The notes below the pieces were generated by a model, which ran no database searches, had not been told where the DNA came from, and saw only the letters and a list, made by a program, of their open reading frames with translations. This document shows positions 53,083 through 62,937 of a stretch of DNA of 64,000 bases, in pieces (position 1 is the stretch's first letter; the number at the start of each line of letters is the position of its first letter). This DNA comes from Virgibacillus sp. MSJ-26. Its GTDB lineage: Bacteria; Bacillota; Bacilli; Bacillales; Amphibacillaceae. A program made the position numbers and the translations under genes. The DNA is taken from NCBI RefSeq assembly GCF_018918075.1, contig NZ_JAHLPW010000012.1, positions 1 through 64,000 of the forward strand, given 5' to 3'.

Positions 53083-54363
53083 ATGCCAGCAATTACTGGG
53101 AATGCTCAATTAAATCAACATAATCAGCATAAAAAATTTTCTCCTATGTTTAAATGGTGGATTGGGATACTAATGGTTTTATTTGCCATTGGTGGTTACT
53201 TCATTATTGAACGATTGGTTGTTGGTCTAACAACAACAAATCTCTCATCATTCACTCCTTGGGGAGCCTGGATTGCTTTTTATATCTTTTTCGTCGGTTT
53301 AAGTGCAGGTTCCTTTCTTCTATCAACAATGATTTTCGTTTTCGGAATGGAACAGTATGAACGTGTTGGAAAGATGGCTCTTTTCACTGCCATTGTTTGT
53401 ATGATTATTGCATTAACATTCGTACTAATGGACTTAGGAAAACCTGAACGTGCTATGAATGCAATGATTTACTGGAACGTTACGAGCATTTTAGCCTGGG
53501 AGATTCATTTCTATGTTGTCTATATTGCACTTCTTGTAACAGAGCTTTATATCGCGATGCGAGAAGATCTTGTTCGCCTTCGACCTGTCAATGATTTGAA
53601 AGGTAAAATCGCCCGTATGTTAACGTTCAAGAACAGTAAAATTAATGACAAAACTAAAAAACGGGATAATAAATGGATGAAAATTCTTGGAACAATTGGT
53701 ATTCCATTAGCGATATTAGGTGTACACGGAGGAACGGGGGCTATTTTCGCTGTTGTCAGTGCGAAAGAATCATGGAACTCAGGGGTCTTCCCCATTATCT
53801 TCGTTGTATCAGCGATGGTATCTGGAACTGCTTTATTACTCGCAATCTATGTCATTAAAAATAAAGCAATGAAAAAACCTATTGATACACAAATGGTTGT
53901 CAGTTTAGCAAAAATGATGGCAGCATTCTTATTCGTTGACTTATTGTTGCAATTTTACGATTTACTAGTTGGTTGGTACTCTTTAAGTGAAACATCATTG
54001 CAAAGCTTGGGAACAATGATGGGAAGTGCTTATAGCTGGTCTTATTGGGGAGTTCAGATGGGGCTTGGTGTGGTTGTACCAATATTTCTAGTATTTTTCA
54101 AGAAAACATCCCATAACATTAACGCACTTTTAATTGCTGCTATATCAGTAGTTATAGGAATCATCGGTGTTCGATTTAATATTGTTGTCCCATCCCAAAT
54201 TATACCAATTATGGAGGGTTTTCCAGCTAGTAACTATTTCCCTACAATAAGAGAATGGTTAGTCAGTGTCGGAATTGTTGCTATGGGATTATTAATTTTT
54301 ACTATAGGAGATCGACTACTTCCTCTTGAAGAAAACGATCAGCTTGAAGAAGTGGAGGGATAA
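53083..54363 (+). CDS. NrfD-like membrane anchor subunit
   Basis: A 426-residue quinol-linked membrane subunit of the NrfD/PsrC/TtrC family with about nine membrane segments. TPWGAWIAFYIFFVGLSAG and LDLGKPERAMNAMIYWNVTS are recognisable quinol-site features, and HGGTGAIF occurs in a later segment. It should pass electrons from menaquinol to the Fe-S subunit. The gene ends three bases before the catalytic subunit begins. Confidence 0.88.
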   Translation: MPAITGNAQLNQHNQHKKFSPMFKWWIGILMVLFAIGGYFIIERLVVGLTTTNLSSFTPWGAWIAFYIFFVGLSAGSFLLSTMIFVFGMEQYERVGKMALFTAIVCMIIALTFVLMDLGKPERAMNAMIYWNVTSILAWEIHFYVVYIALLVTELYIAMREDLVRLRPVNDLKGKIARMLTFKNSKINDKTKKRDNKWMKILGTIGIPLAILGVHGGTGAIFAVVSAKESWNSGVFPIIFVVSAMVSGTALLLAIYVIKNKAMKKPIDTQMVVSLAKMMAAFLFVDLLLQFYDLLVGWYSLSETSLQSLGTMMGSAYSWSYWGVQMGLGVVVPIFLVFFKKTSHNINALLIAAISVVIGIIGVRFNIVVPSQIIPIMEGFPASNYFPTIREWLVSVGIVAMGLLIFTIGDRLLPLEENDQLEEVEG

Positions 54364-54366
54364 GCA

Positions 54367-57300
54367 ATGGTTGATAAAAAGATGAATCGAAGAAAATTCT
54401 TAAAAGCACTAGGCGCTTTTGGTGCAGTAGCTGCTGTTGGTCCAGCCTTTATTGGTCCAGTGAATCAAATGATCAATGGAGTATTTGCTGATGAAGGTCA
54501 CGGGGTTGGAACGGATTATCAAGATTACGGTGCTGAAGATGTTATCTTCTCAACATGTGAACAATGTAATACGTATTGTACGATAAAGGCTTATATAACT
54601 GGTGGAGATAAGGCCGGTCCTTATACATCAATTATTCGTAAACTTGCAGGAAATCAATATAGCCCACTCAATATGGTGCCAATGGGAGCTATCGCCTATA
54701 ACACTTCTGTAGATGATGCTGTTAAAGGTACAGGTGATGTGAAGCGTGGTGGACGCGGTGCACGTGGTGGACGAATTTGTCTTAAAGGGCAAGCAGGAAT
54801 TCAAACCGCTTATGATGCCTTTCGTGTGAAAAATCCATTAAAACGTGTCGGCCCCCGCGGTAGTGGAAAATGGAAGAGTGTTTCCTGGGATGAAGCCTAT
54901 GAAGAAATTATTAATGGTAGCTCTGATCTTGGTACACCTGGGCTAAAGGAACTTGCACAATATATTCCTGAAGAAGAAGTCATGTCAGATTGGGATAAAG
55001 TGAAAAACGATGATATGACATTTGAAGAGTTTGATAAAAAATATAAAGATAGCTTAATTGATACGAAACATCCTGACTTTGGTCCAAAAGTAAATCAGAT
55101 TAGCTTTATGGTTGGTGATCGTCGTGACTTCATGGAACGTTTCATTACGAATAGCCTAGGTTCCAAAAACTATTATCACCATGGGGGTATTTGCGGAATT
55201 AGTTCTGTTGTTGGTAATACTAGATCTTACTCTGCGAGTGAGAAAGCGAAAAAGCGTCAATATGCAGACATTGAGAATACCCTCTTCTTACTTGTCTGGG
55301 GAGCAAACCCGATGGTCGCAAATAAAGGACCAACATACCTAGCACCCAAAATAACAAATGCGATAATGGATGGTATGCAAATGGCGGTTGTTGATCCGCG
55401 TTTTAGTAAAACTGCAGAAAAAGCACAAATGTGGTTGCCACTTAAACCCGGAACGGATGGTGCTCTTGCACTAGCCATTGGTCGAGAAATTATTGAAAAA
55501 GAGTTATATGATGAAATATATTTAACAAATCCTAATAAAGATGCAGCGGAAGATGATAACGAACCAACTTGGAGTGATGCAACTCACCTTGTAAACCTGA
55601 GTAATCCAGAACGACCTAAACTACGTGCAAGCGATTTAGGAATTGGCTCAGAAGATCAGTTTGTTGTCATTCAAAATGGAAAACCAGTTCCACATGATAA
55701 AGCAAACGAGGGTGAATTAGAAGTTGACATGAAAATTGACGGCAAAAAAGTCAAGTCAACATTCCAAATGTATAAAGAACGAACAATGGAAAAAACACTG
55801 GATGAATACTCAGAGATTACCACAATTCCTAAAAAACAAATTAAACAAGTTGCAAAACAACTCACATCTTACGGAAAACGTTCATCAATCCTAACTTATC
55901 GTGGAGCAGCAATGCATGAAAATGGCTATTATAGTCAACGGTTACTTGCTATTTTGAATCACCTTATTGGAAGCTATGACTGGAAAGGCGGTAACATTAC
56001 AACGGGTGCTTTCTATCAAGAGTTTGAAGGTCGATATGACTTAACAACTGTACCTGATGGACGTGAAGCATGGGGTATTCCAATTGGAAGAAACCAAGTA
56101 AATTATGAAGACACAAGTTTATTTGAACAAGACGGTTATCCCGCAAAACGACCTTGGTTCCCTTTCAGTCCCCAAACGGTTGGAGATGTTCTTCCAAGCG
56201 CATTGGAAAAATATCCATATGGACTTAAGGCGTTGATTACACACAGACTATCACCTGTACTATCTGCCCCAAATGGTCAGATACAAGAACTAGCGCTCAA
56301 AGATCCTGATATATTACCGCTATTTGTTGCTTCAGACGTACAAATTGGTGACTCAACTAAATATGCTGACTTTATCTTGCCTGATACAACTTATCTCGAA
56401 CGCTGGGGAAGAGAAGCAATCTACCCTAACATTACAACGAAATATGCAAGTATTTATCAACCAGTGACAAGAGTCTATCCAAATGTTCGTTCATTTGAAG
56501 ATAGCGCAATCGAAATGGGTAAAATGCTAGGTCTCAGTGGAGTTGGCGATAATGCATTTGCAGATGGAAGTTCATTACATTGTGAAGAAGATTTCTATAT
56601 CAAGCGTGTCGCAAATATTGCTTATGATGAAAAGCCTGTTCCAGATGCCAATCAAAGAGAACTAGAAATTTTCGAAAGAGCACGTACAAAAGCTTTAGGT
56701 AAATTCTTTGATTTAGAAAAGTGGAAAAAAGCTGTTAAGCCTGAAGAATGGAAGAAAGTTGTTTATGTACTCAACCGTGGCGGAAGATTTGAAGCTGCTG
56801 GAAATGAGTATGTAGGAAACCACATTAAATATGGTCACGGTGGTCAGGCCGATTTTTATGATGAAGGTGTAGCAGCAGGAAAGAATTCATTTGACGGTGA
56901 TTTTTTTGAAGGTATGCCACTCTATCAAGAAATCAAAACATTTGATAGAAAAGTAGTCGATAATAATCAACCACTTCAATTTATTAACTGGAAATCAAGA
57001 AATCTTGGTACGTATCGCAATGTGAGCAGTGCTTGGCTTCGTGAAATTCGCTCAGATAATTATATTTGGATGAATCCATTAGACGCCAATAGAGACCATA
57101 TTAAAACAGGTGATAAGGTATCTATCTCGAATGGAAACATAGAGCAAGAAGGAACTGTCTATGTTACTGGAGGAATTGCTCCTGGTGTTGTAGGATCTGC
57201 ATATAATATGGGACAGACTGGCTATGGTGTTACTCGAAATTCAATTGATGGTACAAAAGAGAAAAAGCTACCATCATACAACCATACACCTTATGCTTTC

Positions 57301-57471
57301 TCAGAAGTCATGCATGAAGAAGGCGGTTATCCAGGGCATCGTGGCGACGGATTCGTTGTTAATAAACTAACCGAAGTAGATGAAAACTTTGAAAATGGTG
57401 TTTTATTTGATGAAATAGGTGGGTCACCTGGTCAACTAGACATGTATGTTAATATCAAACGTAAAGGATAG
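54367..57471 (+). CDS. Tat-exported molybdopterin oxidoreductase, TtrA/SrdA-like
   Basis: A 1034-residue catalytic subunit. Tat signal NRRKFLKALGAFGAVAAV lies near residues 6-25. The N-terminal 4Fe-4S motif CEQCNTYC with a distant CLKG follows, then molybdopterin domains and a C-terminal dinucleotide-binding domain (PLDANRDHIKTGDKV). GICGISS near residue 280 may supply a cysteine to Mo. The B-C-A gene order and length fit tetrathionate (ttrBCA) and selenate (srdBCA) reductases; the electron acceptor cannot be settled from sequence. Confidence 0.87.
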   Translation: MVDKKMNRRKFLKALGAFGAVAAVGPAFIGPVNQMINGVFADEGHGVGTDYQDYGAEDVIFSTCEQCNTYCTIKAYITGGDKAGPYTSIIRKLAGNQYSPLNMVPMGAIAYNTSVDDAVKGTGDVKRGGRGARGGRICLKGQAGIQTAYDAFRVKNPLKRVGPRGSGKWKSVSWDEAYEEIINGSSDLGTPGLKELAQYIPEEEVMSDWDKVKNDDMTFEEFDKKYKDSLIDTKHPDFGPKVNQISFMVGDRRDFMERFITNSLGSKNYYHHGGICGISSVVGNTRSYSASEKAKKRQYADIENTLFLLVWGANPMVANKGPTYLAPKITNAIMDGMQMAVVDPRFSKTAEKAQMWLPLKPGTDGALALAIGREIIEKELYDEIYLTNPNKDAAEDDNEPTWSDATHLVNLSNPERPKLRASDLGIGSEDQFVVIQNGKPVPHDKANEGELEVDMKIDGKKVKSTFQMYKERTMEKTLDEYSEITTIPKKQIKQVAKQLTSYGKRSSILTYRGAAMHENGYYSQRLLAILNHLIGSYDWKGGNITTGAFYQEFEGRYDLTTVPDGREAWGIPIGRNQVNYEDTSLFEQDGYPAKRPWFPFSPQTVGDVLPSALEKYPYGLKALITHRLSPVLSAPNGQIQELALKDPDILPLFVASDVQIGDSTKYADFILPDTTYLERWGREAIYPNITTKYASIYQPVTRVYPNVRSFEDSAIEMGKMLGLSGVGDNAFADGSSLHCEEDFYIKRVANIAYDEKPVPDANQRELEIFERARTKALGKFFDLEKWKKAVKPEEWKKVVYVLNRGGRFEAAGNEYVGNHIKYGHGGQADFYDEGVAAGKNSFDGDFFEGMPLYQEIKTFDRKVVDNNQPLQFINWKSRNLGTYRNVSSAWLREIRSDNYIWMNPLDANRDHIKTGDKVSISNGNIEQEGTVYVTGGIAPGVVGSAYNMGQTGYGVTRNSIDGTKEKKLPSYNHTPYAFSEVMHEEGGYPGHRGDGFVVNKLTEVDENFENGVLFDEIGGSPGQLDMYVNIKRKG

Positions 57472-57493
57472 ATTTGAAAAGGAGGAAAGTCAT

Positions 57494-58084
57494 ATGCCAA
57501 ATACAATTGAAGAAACTTATGGAAAGTTAGTTTTAACTCAGCTGTTTACGCATGTGTGGTTTGGAGATTGGGATGAATATGAGAAAGATATTAATCAGCT
57601 CCCAGATGAACTCATCGATGCATTCCCTTTTCACAAACATTATGATCGAGAAGAAAGTGCACTTTGGCATGAAAATTATTTTTCTATACCTGGACCACAT
57701 TTTATACCTCCATATCTGTCGAGTTATACAGAAAAAACAGAAAATGAACAGGAAAAGGCAAAGCAAGATTTATTATATCTAATAGGTGCATTTGATAAAG
57801 TAGGCTTTTACTATCCACTTGAAAAAGAAGAGTTTCCAGATCATATTGGAAGTTTGACTGCCTTTATTACTGCAGCTGCTAAAAAAGAAATCGAAGCAGC
57901 TAAAAATGGCAACAAAGAGCTTGTTAAACAAATGAAAGAGCTTCAGCAAGAAATATATGAATCTTATTTAAGATTTGCTATTAATGAACTTTGGGCACGT
58001 TATAAAGAACACATCCAAGATCCCTTCTTTAAAGAATTCGTACCATTTTATTTAAATGCTATGGAAGATTTAAGAGATGAATAG
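57494..58084 (+). CDS. TorD-family molybdoenzyme chaperone
   Basis: A 196-residue helical protein of the TorD/DmsD type. It would bind the Tat signal of the catalytic subunit and hold it until cofactor is inserted. ATG 57494 follows AAGGAGG by eight bases; the longer frame begins inside the catalytic gene. The sequence is diverged and the call rests on helical content, length and position. Confidence 0.72.
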   Translation: MPNTIEETYGKLVLTQLFTHVWFGDWDEYEKDINQLPDELIDAFPFHKHYDREESALWHENYFSIPGPHFIPPYLSSYTEKTENEQEKAKQDLLYLIGAFDKVGFYYPLEKEEFPDHIGSLTAFITAAAKKEIEAAKNGNKELVKQMKELQQEIYESYLRFAINELWARYKEHIQDPFFKEFVPFYLNAMEDLRDE

Positions 58085-58133
58085 ATAGTTTACAACTATA
58101 GTAAATTTCAAAATATATTATGGAGTGATTGAC

Positions 58134-58316
58134 ATGGCTAATATTGGTATTCCTAGTTTAATTCTTATTCTGGTGATTGCTTTAATTATTTTTGGACCAT
58201 CTAAGCTACCCGAAATTGGCAAAGCAGCTGGAAGCACCCTCCGTGAATTTAAAAAAGCAACCAATGATTTAATGGGTGATGAAGACACGGACGGTGAAGA
58301 AGAGAAGAAAAATTAA
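58134..58316 (+). CDS. tatA: Twin-arginine translocase subunit TatA
   Basis: A 60-residue Tat pore component. One N-terminal membrane helix (about 5-22), the [22 protein letters not shown] amphipathic helix and an acidic tail are standard. ATG 58134 follows GGAGTG. No tatC lies in the operon, so a TatC encoded elsewhere must be used. Its presence in the molybdoenzyme operon suggests a dedicated export path for the catalytic subunit. Confidence 0.93.
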   Translation: MANIGIPSLILILVIALIIFGPSKLPEIGKAAGSTLREFKKATNDLMGDEDTDGEEEKKN

Positions 58317-58329
58317 AACCAAAATGAAG

Positions 58330-58384
58330 GAGCTGACTTGCTTCATCATTGTAATTCGATGATGTAGAGTCAGCTCTTTTTATT
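58330..58384 (+). terminator. Terminator of the molybdoenzyme operon
   Basis: GAGCTGACT pairs with AGTCAGCTC and an inner CATCAT with ATGATG; TTTTTATTT follows. Confidence 0.85.
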
Positions 58385-58446
58385 TATAAATACCCTTGTG
58401 TACCCTACGAACGAATCCAAGTATGCCGAGCTTAAAGGGGCTTTAT

Positions 58447-59136
58447 TTAATGAATGCTACACATTACAACTGGACAGTCTTCACAGTTAATTTCTGCTTT
58501 CAAATGTTCGATATTGTGAATGGTAATATACCCTTTATTTGTTGTCACGATATGATCTTGTCTTAGATCACTTAATAATCGACTGACACTCTCTCGTGAT
58601 GTGCCACAGAAGTTAGCCAATTCTTGATTGGTAAGTTTAAAGTTTATTAAAATCTCATCATTTTCTACCGTCCCATAACTATTGGCTAGACGAATAAGTG
58701 TTGAATATAACGCTCCTTTTCTGCCATACATCACCAAGTCTCGGAGTTTTGTTTGATCTCTTAAGGACATTTCCGTAATGATATTAATGAACTCCATGGC
58801 AAGCTTGCTATTTTCCAATAGTTTTTGCTCAAGATCCTTCTTACTAATTTCAACTACTTCACTATCGGTAAGAGCCGTGGCGGTCAAAATATATTTAACA
58901 CTATCGGTATAAAGTGCAATTTCCCCTACTATATCTCCCTCTTTACCAAGTCTAAGGGCAAGTTCTCGTCCATCAGCTGTCATTTTTCCAATTTGAATTT
59001 TACCAGACTTGACGATGAAAATACTTTCAGCCTTTTCTCCAGCCGTAAACAAACGCTCGCCTTTTTTTAAGAAGTTGATATCATCTGCTGCTGATAAAAG
59101 ATCTTTTAATTCATCTGATAATGATACATTGTTCAT
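58447..59136 (-). CDS. fnr: Fnr-type oxygen-responsive regulator
   Basis: A 229-residue Crp/Fnr-family protein: cyclic-nucleotide-like domain (about 20-125), dimer helix and helix-turn-helix (TNQELANFCGTSRESVSRLL). Cysteines C218, C221 and C226 in the C-terminus have the same 3/5 spacing as C227, C230 and C235, which bind the 4Fe-4S cluster of B. subtilis Fnr. It should activate anaerobic genes, including the adjacent operon. ATG 59136 has no good ribosome-binding site; GAGAGG at 59155-59160 is better spaced for an in-frame ATT at 59148. Confidence 0.87.
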   Translation of the reverse strand: MNNVSLSDELKDLLSAADDINFLKKGERLFTAGEKAESIFIVKSGKIQIGKMTADGRELALRLGKEGDIVGEIALYTDSVKYILTATALTDSEVVEISKKDLEQKLLENSKLAMEFINIITEMSLRDQTKLRDLVMYGRKGALYSTLIRLANSYGTVENDEILINFKLTNQELANFCGTSRESVSRLLSDLRQDHIVTTNKGYITIHNIEHLKAEINCEDCPVVMCSIH

Positions 59137-59510
59137 TAACTGTGAAATGATAATCCTCTCCTTCTTACAAAAGTAAAGTTAATCGACGTTGCTTTTTTGA
59201 TAAGAAGTTATATTGGTTTTATAAAATTTCGAACAAATACTTATAGTTTATCGTACCATACGAAGGAATGTCAGTCTATAGATGCATAGAGGAGGGCTAA
59301 ATTATACTTTTTATTTATATTATAATAAGTTTCCTCACTTTTCGCATTTGACCTATCTAACAAATAGTTTCGCAAGTACCTAGTGTAAATCGATATATCA
59401 TATAAATACACTCACTTACATAGAATCTACTAAGCTTCATATATTAGTTTCTTATTAGAAATTGTAACGTCTTTCTTATTTATTGGTGTAATTTAAAAGG
59501 GGGTATTTAT
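59137..59510. other. Divergent gap between fnr and the cbb3-like gene, no gene
   Basis: 374 AT-rich bases that must hold the promoters of both genes. I found no full Fnr site, repeat or RNA motif. AAAGGGGG just before 59511 is the ribosome-binding site of the right-hand gene. Confidence 0.5.
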
Positions 59511-59903
59511 ATGGGACCAAGATGGATTAAAGTAGCCGCTATTTATTTTATTATTGGTATATCTCTTGGCATTTTTATGTCTTCCACCTTGCAATTGAAC
59601 TGGGCATCTGCCCACGCACACATTAACTTAGCTGGTTGGGTTTCTGTTGCCATTATGGGATTAATCTATTCCGTTTATCCTGCCGCTGGAAATAATTCAT
59701 TAGGAAGATGGCATTTTTGGCTGTATAACATCGGCTTGCCGTTCTTCTTTCTGAGTACATTCATGGTACAAATCCCTGATATGTTGGCCTTTGCACACGT
59801 GTTTACATTTGGCGGCGCCGGGGCAATGGCTGCCGGTCTAATTGTATTTGTTGTAAATATTTTCAAGAATGTTAATGGGAGAATAGTCTTTAAGGATAAT
59901 TAG
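59511..59903 (+). CDS. Small cbb3-oxidase subunit I-like membrane protein
   Basis: 130 residues with four membrane segments (about 7-26, 38-56, 68-88 and 95-120). WASAHAHINLAGWVSVAIMGLIY resembles the first histidine-bearing part of CcoN/NorB heme-copper oxidase subunits, and a second His lies in FAHVFTFGG. It is about a quarter of a full subunit I, but has proper start and stop signals, so it is a free-standing short protein of the kind found in other Bacillaceae. Heme binding is inference. Confidence 0.72.
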   Translation: MGPRWIKVAAIYFIIGISLGIFMSSTLQLNWASAHAHINLAGWVSVAIMGLIYSVYPAAGNNSLGRWHFWLYNIGLPFFFLSTFMVQIPDMLAFAHVFTFGGAGAMAAGLIVFVVNIFKNVNGRIVFKDN

Positions 59904-59989
59904 TAGCTTCTTAGCTTCAAAAAGCACTTGGTATAAAAGCAGTCACGAAAATTGTAGTGTCTAAGTTTCGTTTAAGTTTATTTGAAGTG

Positions 59990-60190
59990 GATGAAGGACA
60001 AAATTATGTAGTTTTATCAAAAAATGTCCTTCATAGGGCGGATGAGGGACATTTTTAAAGTTTTCACCCTGAAAATGTCTTTCACTACATCGATGAAAGA
60101 CAAAATCACGTGGATTTTACTAAAAATGTCTTTCATAAACTAGATGAAGGACATTATTGAAGTTTTGTCCTTGAATATGTCCTTCATCAC
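59990..60190. repeat. 51-bp tandem hairpin repeat, four units
   Basis: Units begin at 59990, 60041, 60092 and 60143 with GATGAAGGACA or close variants and most end with TGTCCTTCAT-type complements. Each unit can form a short hairpin, and neighbours can pair too. The array fills the convergent gap between the cbb3-like gene and tag. Its period equals that of the array at 4891. Confidence 0.85.
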
Positions 60191-60196
60191 AGGAAG

Positions 60197-60757
60197 TCAT
60201 CTGGATTGATACAGAAAACAATCTTTAGTATGATCATTCACCATACCGGTTGCTTGCATGAAGGCGTAACAAATGGTTGGTCCAACAAATTTAAAACCAC
60301 GTTTTTTTAAATCCTTGCTCATTGCTTCTGATTCTTTTGTTGAACTTGGCACGTCTTCTTTATTTTTTCGTTCGTTCAAATGAGGCTTTCCGTCAACAAA
60401 TTGCCAAATGTAATTAGTAAAACTACCAAACTCGTGTTGGACTTTCAAAAAAGCTTGGGCGTTTGTGACTACTGAATTAATTTTAAGTTTGTTCCGAATG
60501 ATACCCTCATCATTCGTTAGTTTTTCAATTTTATCGCTTCCGTATTGACTAATTTTCTGTGGTTCGAAATTATCGAACGCATTGCGGTAATTTTCCCGTC
60601 TTTTTAAAATAGTAATCCAACTCAAGCCAGCTTGGGCTCCTTCAAGTGTCAACATTTCAAAAAGTTTTCGATCATCATGGACAGGTCTTCCCCACTCATG
60701 ATCATGATAGTCAATATAAATAGGTTCATCTGTGACCCAGTCGCAGCGTTTGACCAT
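60197..60757 (-). CDS. tag: DNA-3-methyladenine glycosylase I
   Basis: A 186-residue base-excision repair enzyme. MVKRCDWVTDEPIYIDYHDHEWG has the zinc Cys and His; LEGAQAGLSWITILKRRENY carries the substrate Glu and the helix-hairpin-helix region; the C-terminal MVNDHTKDC gives the last two zinc ligands. ATG 60757 is two bases after the stop of the sulfurtransferase gene, so the pair is coupled. Confidence 0.94.
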   Translation of the reverse strand: MVKRCDWVTDEPIYIDYHDHEWGRPVHDDRKLFEMLTLEGAQAGLSWITILKRRENYRNAFDNFEPQKISQYGSDKIEKLTNDEGIIRNKLKINSVVTNAQAFLKVQHEFGSFTNYIWQFVDGKPHLNERKNKEDVPSSTKESEAMSKDLKKRGFKFVGPTICYAFMQATGMVNDHTKDCFLYQSR

Positions 60758-60758
60758 A

Positions 60759-61601
60759 TCACTCTTCCTTTGTTTCAAGCGGGTTTTCGTCGTAAGAAAT
60801 CCAATCACTGAAACTTCCAGGATACAGTTTTACGTTTGTAAACCCTGCTCGTTTAAGTGCGAGGATATTCGGACATGCTGAGACACCTGATCCACACGAG
60901 ACAATAATTTCATCACTTTTAGATAAATCACTAAAATGACGTTCAAGTTCCTCATTATCTTTCCAGTTTCCTTCAGCATCTAAGACATCTTTCCAAAAGT
61001 AATTTTTCGCACCTGGAATATGTCCCGCTCTTCCGTAGAGTGGTTCGGTCTTACCTAAATATCTATCTTTTGAACGTGAATCGATTAAGACGGCTGACTT
61101 GTCATCCATCTTTTGCTTAACATCCTGCATGTTAACTATTTCATTTTCAAACGACGACGGCTTAAATGTTTTTGCTTTTCTTTGAGGTGTGTCCGTGGTA
61201 ATCTCATTACCCTCTTGTAACCATTTCGCCAACCCACCATCAAGAATATAGGCGTTTTCGTGACCTAAATAGTGAAAAAGCCAGAGGCAGCGTGCTGAGA
61301 ACATATCATTTTTCTCACCGTAAATAACGACGAGTGTGTCATGATTAATACCTAATTCTCCTAGCTTACTCGCAAGCACATCTTTATCAGGCAATGGATG
61401 ACTCCCACCATGTTGTTTAGCTTCACTTGATAAATCTTCTTTTAAATCTAAGTAGACTGCTCCTGGAATGTGACCTTTTTGATATGCCACTCTCCCTGCT
61501 GCCGGGTTATTTAGTTGGTACCTGACATCGACGATTGCAACATCCCGTTCATTGTTTTGCATAGAATTTTCCAATTGATTTACTGTCATTAAAAAAGACA
61601 T
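60759..61601 (-). CDS. Two-domain sulfurtransferase (3-mercaptopyruvate type)
   Basis: A 280-residue protein with two rhodanese domains. The N-terminal domain is inactive; the C-terminal one has the active loop CGSGVSA, which is closer to mercaptopyruvate sulfurtransferases (CGSGVTA) than to thiosulfate rhodaneses (CRKGVTA). RYLGKTEPLYGRAGHIPGA is also typical. ATG 61601 follows GGAGGG by five bases. Confidence 0.88.
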   Translation of the reverse strand: MSFLMTVNQLENSMQNNERDVAIVDVRYQLNNPAAGRVAYQKGHIPGAVYLDLKEDLSSEAKQHGGSHPLPDKDVLASKLGELGINHDTLVVIYGEKNDMFSARCLWLFHYLGHENAYILDGGLAKWLQEGNEITTDTPQRKAKTFKPSSFENEIVNMQDVKQKMDDKSAVLIDSRSKDRYLGKTEPLYGRAGHIPGAKNYFWKDVLDAEGNWKDNEELERHFSDLSKSDEIIVSCGSGVSACPNILALKRAGFTNVKLYPGSFSDWISYDENPLETKEE

Positions 61602-61704
61602 AAAATCCCTCCAGATTTTCATTTTACATCTTAATTGCTTTATATCATATTTTCTTTATTATATGATAAAATAAGCGAAAGTTAAAAAATTGGAGATGAT
61701 GGAT

Positions 61705-62937
61705 ATGAAAGATGATTTGATCAAACGTTTGATTACATATGCCAAAATGGATACCCAATCAAATGAGAATAACGACACAACTCCTTCAACACCTGGACAA
61801 CTGGAATTAGCTCATTATCTCGTTGACGAATTAAAAAGCATCGGACTGGGGAATGCGTCTGTCGATGACAATGGTTACGTAATGGCAACCCTTCCAGCGA
61901 CAACAGATAAAAATGTACCGACCATCGGCTTTCTTGCTCATGTTGACACGGCGACCGACTTTACTGGAAAAAATGTGAATCCACAAGTCATCGAAAATTT
62001 TGATGGCAACGATATTATCCTTAATAAAGAGCTTGATGTTGTTTTATCAGCGAAAGACTTTCCAGAACTGCCGAATTATGCGGGACATACGCTAATCACA
62101 ACTGACGGCACCACGCTTCTTGGGGCAGATAATAAAGCTGGTATAGCTGAAATCATGACAGCGATGGCATACTTAAATGAACATCCTGAAATTGAGCACG
62201 GCGACATTCGTGTAGCATTTACACCGGATGAGGAAATAGGTAGAGGCCCGCATAAGTTTGATGTTGATCGTTTTAATGCAAAATTTGCCTACACGATTGA
62301 TGGTGGACCACTAGGCGAACTACAATACGAAAGTTTCAATGCCGCAGCAGCGAAAGTGACATTTAAAGGAAGCAATGTCCATCCTGGCACAGCTAAAAAT
62401 AAAATGGTCAATTCAGCTAAATTGGCATCTGAGTTTATCGAAATGTTTCCAGATCAGGAATCGCCTGAACACACAGAAGGTTACGAAGGGTTTTATCATT
62501 TAATATCTGTTAATGGTGACGTTGAATCAACACAAGTCTATTATATCATCCGTGATTTTGATAAAGATAATTTCAAAAAACGTAAAGAAACCGTTCAAGC
62601 ATTTGTAGAAAAAATGAAGAACACCTACGGGGAAGCTTCCGTGGAATTGGACTTATCAGACCAATATTATAATATGCGTGATAAGATCGAACCAGTCAAA
62701 GAGATTGTCGATATTGCAGCTGAAGCGATGAAAAATCACCATATCGAACCGGTCATTGAGCCAATTCGTGGAGGTACTGATGGCTCACAACTCTCATATA
62801 AAGGTCTGCCGACGCCGAATATTTTCACAGGTGGCGAAAACTTTCACGGTAAATTTGAATATGTTTCAGTAGACAATATGGAAAAGGCCACAAACGTTAT
62901 TATTGAAATAAGCCGCTTATTTGCAAAAAAAGCGTAA
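61705..62937 (+). CDS. pepT: Peptidase T (tripeptidase)
   Basis: A 410-residue M20-family zinc aminotripeptidase, nearly the same length as B. subtilis PepT. Metal and catalytic residues lie in [36 protein letters not shown] and [16 protein letters not shown] nine bases before ATG 61705 makes this the best of several clustered ATG codons. Family B repeat and a terminator follow the stop. Confidence 0.95.
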   Translation: MKDDLIKRLITYAKMDTQSNENNDTTPSTPGQLELAHYLVDELKSIGLGNASVDDNGYVMATLPATTDKNVPTIGFLAHVDTATDFTGKNVNPQVIENFDGNDIILNKELDVVLSAKDFPELPNYAGHTLITTDGTTLLGADNKAGIAEIMTAMAYLNEHPEIEHGDIRVAFTPDEEIGRGPHKFDVDRFNAKFAYTIDGGPLGELQYESFNAAAAKVTFKGSNVHPGTAKNKMVNSAKLASEFIEMFPDQESPEHTEGYEGFYHLISVNGDVESTQVYYIIRDFDKDNFKKRKETVQAFVEKMKNTYGEASVELDLSDQYYNMRDKIEPVKEIVDIAAEAMKNHHIEPVIEPIRGGTDGSQLSYKGLPTPNIFTGGENFHGKFEYVSVDNMEKATNVIIEISRLFAKKA

